Position numbers and translations under genes: made by a program. From Thermocatellispora tengchongensis (GTDB lineage: Bacteria; Actinomycetota; Actinomycetes; Streptosporangiales; Streptosporangiaceae), in NCBI RefSeq assembly GCF_014202315.1, contig NZ_JACHGN010000029.1:91192-155191 (forward strand): DNA of 64,000 nucleotides, read 5' to 3'. Positions 53,768-64,000 of the stretch are shown here, piece by piece. The notes beneath the pieces are model-generated. The model saw only the letters and a program-made list of their open reading frames with translations, searched no databases and had not been told where the DNA came from. Position 1 is the first letter of the stretch. Each line of letters starts with the position of its first letter.

Positions 53768-54417
53768 TTCACAGCCCCCTTCTTGGCAGCGGTGCGGATG
53801 AGGACCAGGCTCCCGTTGGGGCCGGGAATCGCACCCTTGATCAGGATGAGGTTCTTCTCGGCGTCCACGGAGTGCACCTTCAGGCTCTGGACGGTGGTGC
53901 GGACGTTGCCCATCCGACCGGCCATGCGCAGGCCCTTGAACACGCGGCCCGGGGTGGCGCAGCCGCCGATGGAGCCCGGCGAGCGGTGCTTGCGCTGCGT
54001 ACCGTGGGAGGCGCCCAGACCGCCGAAGCCGTGGCGCTTCATGACGCCGGCGAAGCCCTTGCCCTTGCTCTTGCCCGTCACGTCGACGAACTGGCCGGCC
54101 TCGAAGGTGTCGGCCAGGACCTCCTGGCCGATCGTGTACTCGCTCGCGTCGTCCGTACGGATCTCCGCGAAGTAGCGGCGCGGGGTGATGTCGTGCTTGC
54201 GCAGGTAGTCACCCAGGGGCTTGTTGACCTTGCGCGGGTCCACCTGGCCGAAACCGAGCTGGATGGCGGAGTAGCCGTCGCGCTCCTCGGTGCGGACCCG
54301 GGTCACCACACACGGACCGGCCTCGACCACGGTCACCGGGACGATCCGGTTGTCCGCGTCGAAGACCTGGGTCATGCCGAGCTTCTTGCCCAGGACGCCC
54401 TTGATCTGCTTAGCCAT
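53764..54417 (-). CDS. rplC: 50S ribosomal protein L3
   Basis: 217 residues. [18 protein letters not shown] at the start and [19 protein letters not shown], the loop that reaches the peptidyl transferase centre, are intact. An early assembly protein. 14 bp after rpsJ. Confidence 0.98.
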   Translation of the reverse strand: MAKQIKGVLGKKLGMTQVFDADNRIVPVTVVEAGPCVVTRVRTEERDGYSAIQLGFGQVDPRKVNKPLGDYLRKHDITPRRYFAEIRTDDASEYTIGQEVLADTFEAGQFVDVTGKSKGKGFAGVMKRHGFGGLGASHGTQRKHRSPGSIGGCATPGRVFKGLRMAGRMGNVRTTVQSLKVHSVDAEKNLILIKGAIPGPNGSLVLIRTAAKKGAVK

Positions 54418-54431
54418 GTCAGTGCGTTCCC

Positions 54432-54740
54432 TCAGAGCTTGATCGAGATGTCAACGCCGGCGGGGAGGTCGAGCCGCATGAGCGAGTCGACGGTCTTCGG
54501 CGTCGGGTCGATGATGTCAATCAGCCGCTTGTGCGTGCGCATCTCAAAGTGCTCGCGGCTGTCCTTGTACTTGTGCGGCGAGCGGATGACGCAGTACACG
54601 TTCTTCTCGGTCGGCAGCGGCACCGGGCCCGCGACCTTCGCTCCGGTACGCGTCACCGTCTCGACGATCTTCTTGGCCGAGCTGTCGATGACCTCGTGGT
54701 CATAGGCCTTAAGCCGGATGCGGATCTTCTGTCCCGCCAT
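54432..54740 (-). CDS. rpsJ: 30S ribosomal protein S10
   Basis: 102 residues. [20 protein letters not shown] and [22 protein letters not shown] with the NusE-like face are standard. S10 is also NusE, which links RNA polymerase and ribosome. First gene of the S10 cluster, preceded by a gap with three hairpins. Confidence 0.98.
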   Translation of the reverse strand: MAGQKIRIRLKAYDHEVIDSSAKKIVETVTRTGAKVAGPVPLPTEKNVYCVIRSPHKYKDSREHFEMRTHKRLIDIIDPTPKTVDSLMRLDLPAGVDISIKL

Positions 54741-54822
54741 AGTGGCCTCGGTGTCCTTCGCTGTCGTCCTGTAAAAGCTTCGTGCGGCGGTCGCCGCTGT
54801 AGGTGGCCCCGGCCGACGCCCT

Positions 54823-54873
54823 CCGTGATCTTGCAGGCGTTTCGAGCGAGTCGAAACCGCTGCGAGATCACGG
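54823..54873 (-). promoter_or_regulatory. Long hairpin upstream of rpsJ
   Basis: CCGTGATCT (54823-54831) pairs with AGATCACGG (54865-54873). After a short stretch with wobble and an internal loop, GTTTCGA pairs with TCGAAAC around GCGAG. About 21 pairs in total. It begins 83 nt before the rpsJ start and may be an S10-operon leader. Confidence 0.5.
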
Positions 54874-54892
54874 CCGGGGCGGGCTGGGCCGT

Positions 54893-54921
54893 GAGGACCC
54901 GCTCATGGGGATGGGGTCCTC
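54893..54921 (-). promoter_or_regulatory. Hairpin in the tuf-rpsJ gap
   Basis: An 8-bp stem (GAGGACCC/GGGTCCTC) with a 13-nt loop lies between the tuf terminator and the long leader hairpin. Confidence 0.4.
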
Positions 54922-54929
54922 TCGTGGTT

Positions 54930-54962
54930 CGGCGGTCGGCCCCTTGCGAGGGCCGACCGCCG
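54930..54962 (-). terminator. Terminator of tuf
   Basis: A perfect 13-bp stem (CGGCGGTCGGCCC/GGGCCGACCGCCG) and a 7-nt loop, 13 bp past the tuf stop. It marks the end of the str operon. Confidence 0.75.
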
Positions 54963-54975
54963 CCCCGCGGTCGTG

Positions 54976-56169
54976 CTACTTGAGGATCTTCGTGACGCGC
55001 CCGGCGCCGACGGTCCGGCCACCCTCGCGGATCGCGAACTTGAGGCCTTCCTCCATCGCGATCGGCTGGATGAGCTGGACGGTCATCTCGGTGTTGTCAC
55101 CGGGCATGACCATCTCGGTGCCCTCGGGCAGGTTGACCACACCGGTCACGTCGGTGGTGCGGAAGTAGAACTGCGGGCGGTAGTTGTTGAAGAACGGCGT
55201 GTGCCGGCCGCCCTCGTCCTTGGCCAGGATGTAGACCTGGGCCTCGAACTCGGTGTGCGGGGTGGTCGTGCCCGGCTTGATGACACACTGACCGCGCTCG
55301 ACCTCCTCACGCTTGATACCGCGCAGGAGCAGACCGACGTTGTCGCCCGCCTGGCCCTCGTCGAGGAGCTTGCGGAACATCTCGACACCGGTGACCGTGG
55401 TGGTGGTCTTGGTGTCCTTGATGCCGATGATGTCGACGGTCTCGTTGACCTTGATGACACCGCGCTCGATACGACCGGTCACGACGGTGCCGCGGCCGGT
55501 GATCGAGAAGACGTCCTCGATCGGCATGAGGAACGGCTTGTCGGTCTCGCGGACCGGCTCGGGCACGTTCTCGTCAACGGCGTCCATGAGCTCGACGATG
55601 CTGTCGGCCCACTTGGCGTCGCCCTCCAGCGCCTTGAGCGCGGAGACGCGGACCACCGGCACGTCGTCGCCGGGGAACTCCTGGGCGGTGAGGAGCTCGC
55701 GTACCTCGAGCTCGACGAGCTCCAGGATCTCCTCGTCGTCCACCATGTCGGCCTTGTTCAGGGCCACGACGATGTACGGCACGCCGACCTGGCGGGCCAG
55801 GAGCACGTGCTCCTTGGTCTGCGGCATCGGGCCGTCGGTCGCGGCGACCACCAGGATCGCGCCGTCCATCTGGGCGGCACCGGTGATCATGTTCTTCACG
55901 TAGTCGGCGTGACCGGGGCAGTCCACGTGGGCGTAGTGGCGCTTCTCGGTCTGGTACTCGACGTGCGCGATGGAGATGGTGATACCGCGGGCCTTCTCCT
56001 CGGGAGCCTTGTCAATCTTGTCGAACGGGGTCGACTCGTTGAGCTCCGGGTACCGGTCGTGAAGCACCTTGGTGATCGCCGCGGTCAGAGTGGTCTTGCC
56101 GTGGTCGATGTGCCCAATGGTGCCGATGTTCACGTGCGGCTTGGTCCGCTCGAACTTGGCCTTGGCCAC
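54976..56169 (-). CDS. tuf: Elongation factor Tu
   Basis: 397 residues from a GTG. It delivers aminoacyl-tRNA to the ribosome. G1 is GHIDHGKT (19-26), G3 [10 protein letters not shown]4 NKADMVDD. The three domains have normal length and the end [11 protein letters not shown] is typical. It follows fusA by 65 bp and is the last gene of the str operon. Confidence 0.98.
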   Translation of the reverse strand: MAKAKFERTKPHVNIGTIGHIDHGKTTLTAAITKVLHDRYPELNESTPFDKIDKAPEEKARGITISIAHVEYQTEKRHYAHVDCPGHADYVKNMITGAAQMDGAILVVAATDGPMPQTKEHVLLARQVGVPYIVVALNKADMVDDEEILELVELEVRELLTAQEFPGDDVPVVRVSALKALEGDAKWADSIVELMDAVDENVPEPVRETDKPFLMPIEDVFSITGRGTVVTGRIERGVIKVNETVDIIGIKDTKTTTTVTGVEMFRKLLDEGQAGDNVGLLLRGIKREEVERGQCVIKPGTTTPHTEFEAQVYILAKDEGGRHTPFFNNYRPQFYFRTTDVTGVVNLPEGTEMVMPGDNTEMTVQLIQPIAMEEGLKFAIREGGRTVGAGRVTKILK

Positions 56170-56234
56170 TGCTCTGTCTCCTTAGAGATTCTGACTTGAC
56201 TTGCGTCTTCTCGTTCGGGCTCGGGGCGGGCTGG

Positions 56235-58334
<2,100 letters not shown>

Positions 58335-58405
58335 TTCTCTCGCGTCCTCGTCGTCTCTAGAGCTATGGGGCCGCCCGGGGGGTCACCCCGCGCGGCCTAT
58401 GGTCA

Positions 58406-58876
58406 CTACCAGCGGTAGTGGGCGAAGGCCTTGTTGGACTCGGCCATCTTGTGCGTGTCCTCGCGCCGCTTGACGCTGGCGCCGAGGCCGTTGCTCGCGT
58501 CGAGCAGCTCGTTCATGAGCCGCTCGGTCATGGTCTTCTCGCGGCGGGCGCGGCTGTACTGCACCAGCCAGCGCAGCGCCAGCGTGGTGCTGCGCGCCGC
58601 GCGCACCTCGACCGGAACCTGGTACGTGGCGCCACCGACGCGGCGGCTGCGCACCTCCAGGGTCGGCTTCACGTTGTCCAGAGCGCGCTTGAGGGTGACC
58701 ACGGGGTCGTTGCCGGTCTTCTCCCGGCAGCCCTCCAGGGCGTTGTAGACGATGGTCTGGGCGAGGGAACGCTTACCGTTCAGCAGCACCTTGTTGATGA
58801 GCGCGGTGACCAGCGGGGAGCTGTACACCGGGTCGGCGGCGAGCTGCCTGCGACCTGCTGGGCCCTTACGCGGCAT
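58406..58876 (-). CDS. rpsG: 30S ribosomal protein S7
   Basis: 156 residues from the ATG at 58876 ([18 protein letters not shown]). Upstream frame is shadow of rps[18 protein letters not shown] and the C-terminal [20 protein letters not shown] are S7 signatures. It nucleates the 30S head. 1 bp after rpsL. Confidence 0.97.
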   Translation of the reverse strand: MPRKGPAGRRQLAADPVYSSPLVTALINKVLLNGKRSLAQTIVYNALEGCREKTGNDPVVTLKRALDNVKPTLEVRSRRVGGATYQVPVEVRAARSTTLALRWLVQYSRARREKTMTERLMNELLDASNGLGASVKRREDTHKMAESNKAFAHYRW

Positions 58877-58877
58877 G

Positions 58878-59252
58878 TCAGCTCTTCTCCTTCTTCGCGC
58901 CGTAACGGCTACGGGCCTGCTTGCGGTTGCGGACACCCTGGGTGTCCAGCGAACCGCGGATGATCTTGTAGCGAACACCCGGCAGGTCCTTCACACGACC
59001 GCCACGCACAAGCACGATCGAGTGCTCCTGAAGGTTGTGCCCGACACCCGGGATGTAGGCGGTCACCTCGATACCGTTGGTGAGCCGGACACGCGCGACC
59101 TTGCGGAGCGCGGAGTTCGGCTTCTTCGGGGTCGTCGTGTAGACGCGCGTGCAGACTCCGCGCCGCTGCGGGCTCCCCTTGAGCGCAGGCGTCTTGGTCT
59201 TACTGACCTTGTCCTGCCGCCCTTTTCGGACGAGCTGCTGAATCGTGGGCAC
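58878..59252 (-). CDS. rpsL: 30S ribosomal protein S12
   Basis: 124 residues from the GTG at 59252 ([13 protein letters not shown]). The decoding-centre loops read [12 protein letters not shown] with K43 and [11 protein letters not shown] with K88, the streptomycin-sensitive state at both key lysines. First gene of the str operon, about 220 nt downstream of the promoter. Confidence 0.98.
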   Translation of the reverse strand: MPTIQQLVRKGRQDKVSKTKTPALKGSPQRRGVCTRVYTTTPKKPNSALRKVARVRLTNGIEVTAYIPGVGHNLQEHSIVLVRGGRVKDLPGVRYKIIRGSLDTQGVRNRKQARSRYGAKKEKS

Positions 59253-59920
59253 TGCGTCTCCGTTCGTGCTTCGGCCGGTGATTCGTGGATGGTGCGTTTC
59301 GCAGGTACTGCCGGTGTCATGACCTGCTCTTTTTCTCTCCCCTCCGGCCCCCGCGCTCGGGCGTGTCGCGCACGTGTCGCACCACACCCCGGCCCAGGCC
59401 GGACTAGTGGGAGGAGGTCACGCAGCGCCCGTATCGTGCGCATGCATGAGAGCCCATGAAGCCACGGGCACGAACGAAAAGACTACCCAGCCCATCGCAA
59501 CACGTCAAAACGCCCGCGTGTCCCGGCCACCGTCGCCGGTGCCCGCGCTAGTTGCCTGCAGTCCTCGTCTTCGCACGGACACCCGCCCGCACGTCCCGCG
59601 ACCCCGCGACCGGTTCCCTCCGACCGCTACTGGCCCGCGTCAAGTTTACCCGCCCACCCACCCTGCCCGCGCCCTTTCCCCACAACCCCACCGGGCGCGT
59701 CCCCCACCCCAACGCCCCTCCCAGGCCGGGGGGCGTATCGGGGGCGTACCCGTGATGCCATGGCACCGGTACACGTGATCAAAAGGGCCCGGCGATCGAC
59801 GCGAAGCATGTCGGCAGCTCCGGACTCATCTGGATGAGTCGGACACGCTGTGGCTGGATGGGAAGAACAACCGGCCCTGACATGGGGTACGCCGGGCGGG
59901 GCGTACGGCGGTGGAAAGGG
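59253..59920. other. Gap between rpoC and rpsL
   Basis: About 670 bp with no credible gene. The first 230 bp is the long rpsL leader and promoter. The middle is C-rich on the plus strand, with open frames of poor composition. At 59823-59840 there is a palindrome GACTCATC-TG-GATGAGTC, an isolated perfect 8-bp inverted repeat of unknown meaning. Confidence 0.45.
59480..59508 (-). promoter_or_regulatory. Promoter of the str operon (rpsL-rpsG-fusA-tuf)
   Basis: TTGACG (59503-59508) and TAGTCT (59480-59485) on the minus strand are exactly 17 bp apart, a strong housekeeping-type promoter in an AT-richer island. It predicts a leader of about 220 nt before rpsL. Confidence 0.75.
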
Positions 59921-59955
59921 CGAGGCGCCCGAACCGGACTGGTTCGGGCGCCTCG
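59921..59955 (-). terminator. Terminator of rpoBC
   Basis: A perfect 15-bp stem (CGAGGCGCCCGAACC with its complement) and a GGACT loop, 37 bp past the rpoC stop on the minus strand. Confidence 0.85.
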
Positions 59956-59991
59956 GTGGTGCCGCGTGTGACCTCGGAAGGACGGTGAAGG

Positions 59992-63867
<3,876 letters not shown>

Positions 63868-63889
63868 TTCTTATCCCCTCGCTTGAAAA

Positions 63890-64000
63890 TCAGACCTCTT
63901 CGACACTGCTCGGCTCGCGCCGGGACAGGTCGATGCCGAGCTCCTCCGCCGCGCGGAAGACGTCCTCGTCGGTGTCACGCATCTCGATGGACATGCCGTC
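63890..64000 (-). CDS. rpoB: RNA polymerase subunit beta, C-terminal end (cut by window edge)
   Basis: The last 36 codons of a minus-strand frame read [20 protein letters not shown] then [14 protein letters not shown] and stop at 63890, the typical actinobacterial RpoB C-terminus, 22 bp before rpoC. The rest lies beyond the window. Confidence 0.93.
   Translation of the reverse strand, partial: DGMSIEMRDTDEDVFRAAEELGIDLSRREPSSVEEV

Overview
The window is a high-GC actinobacterial chromosome segment. Gene order, GTG/TTG starts, a sortase, a transmembrane Ser/Thr kinase and many GC-rich antisense reading frames point to a filamentous actinomycete, most likely of the Streptosporangiales. The genus cannot be fixed from sequence alone. 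Most of the window is core translation and transcription machinery, with accessory insertions at several points.

Layout from left to right. 1-2.1 kb holds secreted small or repetitive proteins and a repeat-bearing gap without a convincing gene. 2.4-7.4 kb holds a THUMP-like methyltransferase, a long coiled-coil protein built on 11-residue repeats, and a membrane Ser/Thr kinase. 7.4-16.3 kb, on the minus strand, is the conserved acpS-nnr-alr-hydrolase-tsaE ... tsaB-rimI-tsaD block. It is interrupted between tsaE and tsaB by a class F sortase, a cell-surface lipoprotein and a GNAT remnant. 16.3-23.6 kb holds a PhoX-like phosphatase, coaA, a DUF389 membrane protein and a tightly overlapping double ABC exporter. 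A head-to-head pair of DnaA boxes lies upstream of coaA. 23.7-26.3 kb is glmM-rpsI-rplM behind a clear promoter and a structured leader.

26.5-32.7 kb holds a CAP-domain protein and two paralogous proline-rich single-pass membrane proteins. 32.8-37.9 kb is the alpha operon (infA-rpmJ-rpsM-rpsK-rpsD-rpoA-rplQ) followed by truA. 37.9-41.8 kb is an accessory island between infA and map. It carries a 13-copy minisatellite, a divergent SDR, a degraded DsbA-like gene, an HxlR regulator, two small secreted proteins and a DUF1707 protein. 41.8-54.7 kb holds map, adk, secY and the spc and S10 ribosomal clusters. 55-59.3 kb is the str operon (rpsL-rpsG-fusA-tuf) behind a strong promoter. 60-64 kb is rpoC and the last codons of rpoB.

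The housekeeping genes work as a growth unit: ribosome and RNA polymerase synthesis, protein export (SecY), N-terminal methionine removal (Map), nucleotide balance (Adk), wall precursors (GlmM, Alr), CoA and acyl carrier activation (CoaA, AcpS) and the t6A tRNA modification pathway (TsaB/D/E). Nine genes have a TANNNT box 6-8 nt before the start codon and no good Shine-Dalgarno, suggesting leaderless transcription. I see no CRISPR array, insertion sequence, tRNA, rRNA or defence system. The least explained material is the secreted aromatic/repeat proteins, the proline-rich paralogue pair, the tsaE-tsaB insertion and the minisatellites.
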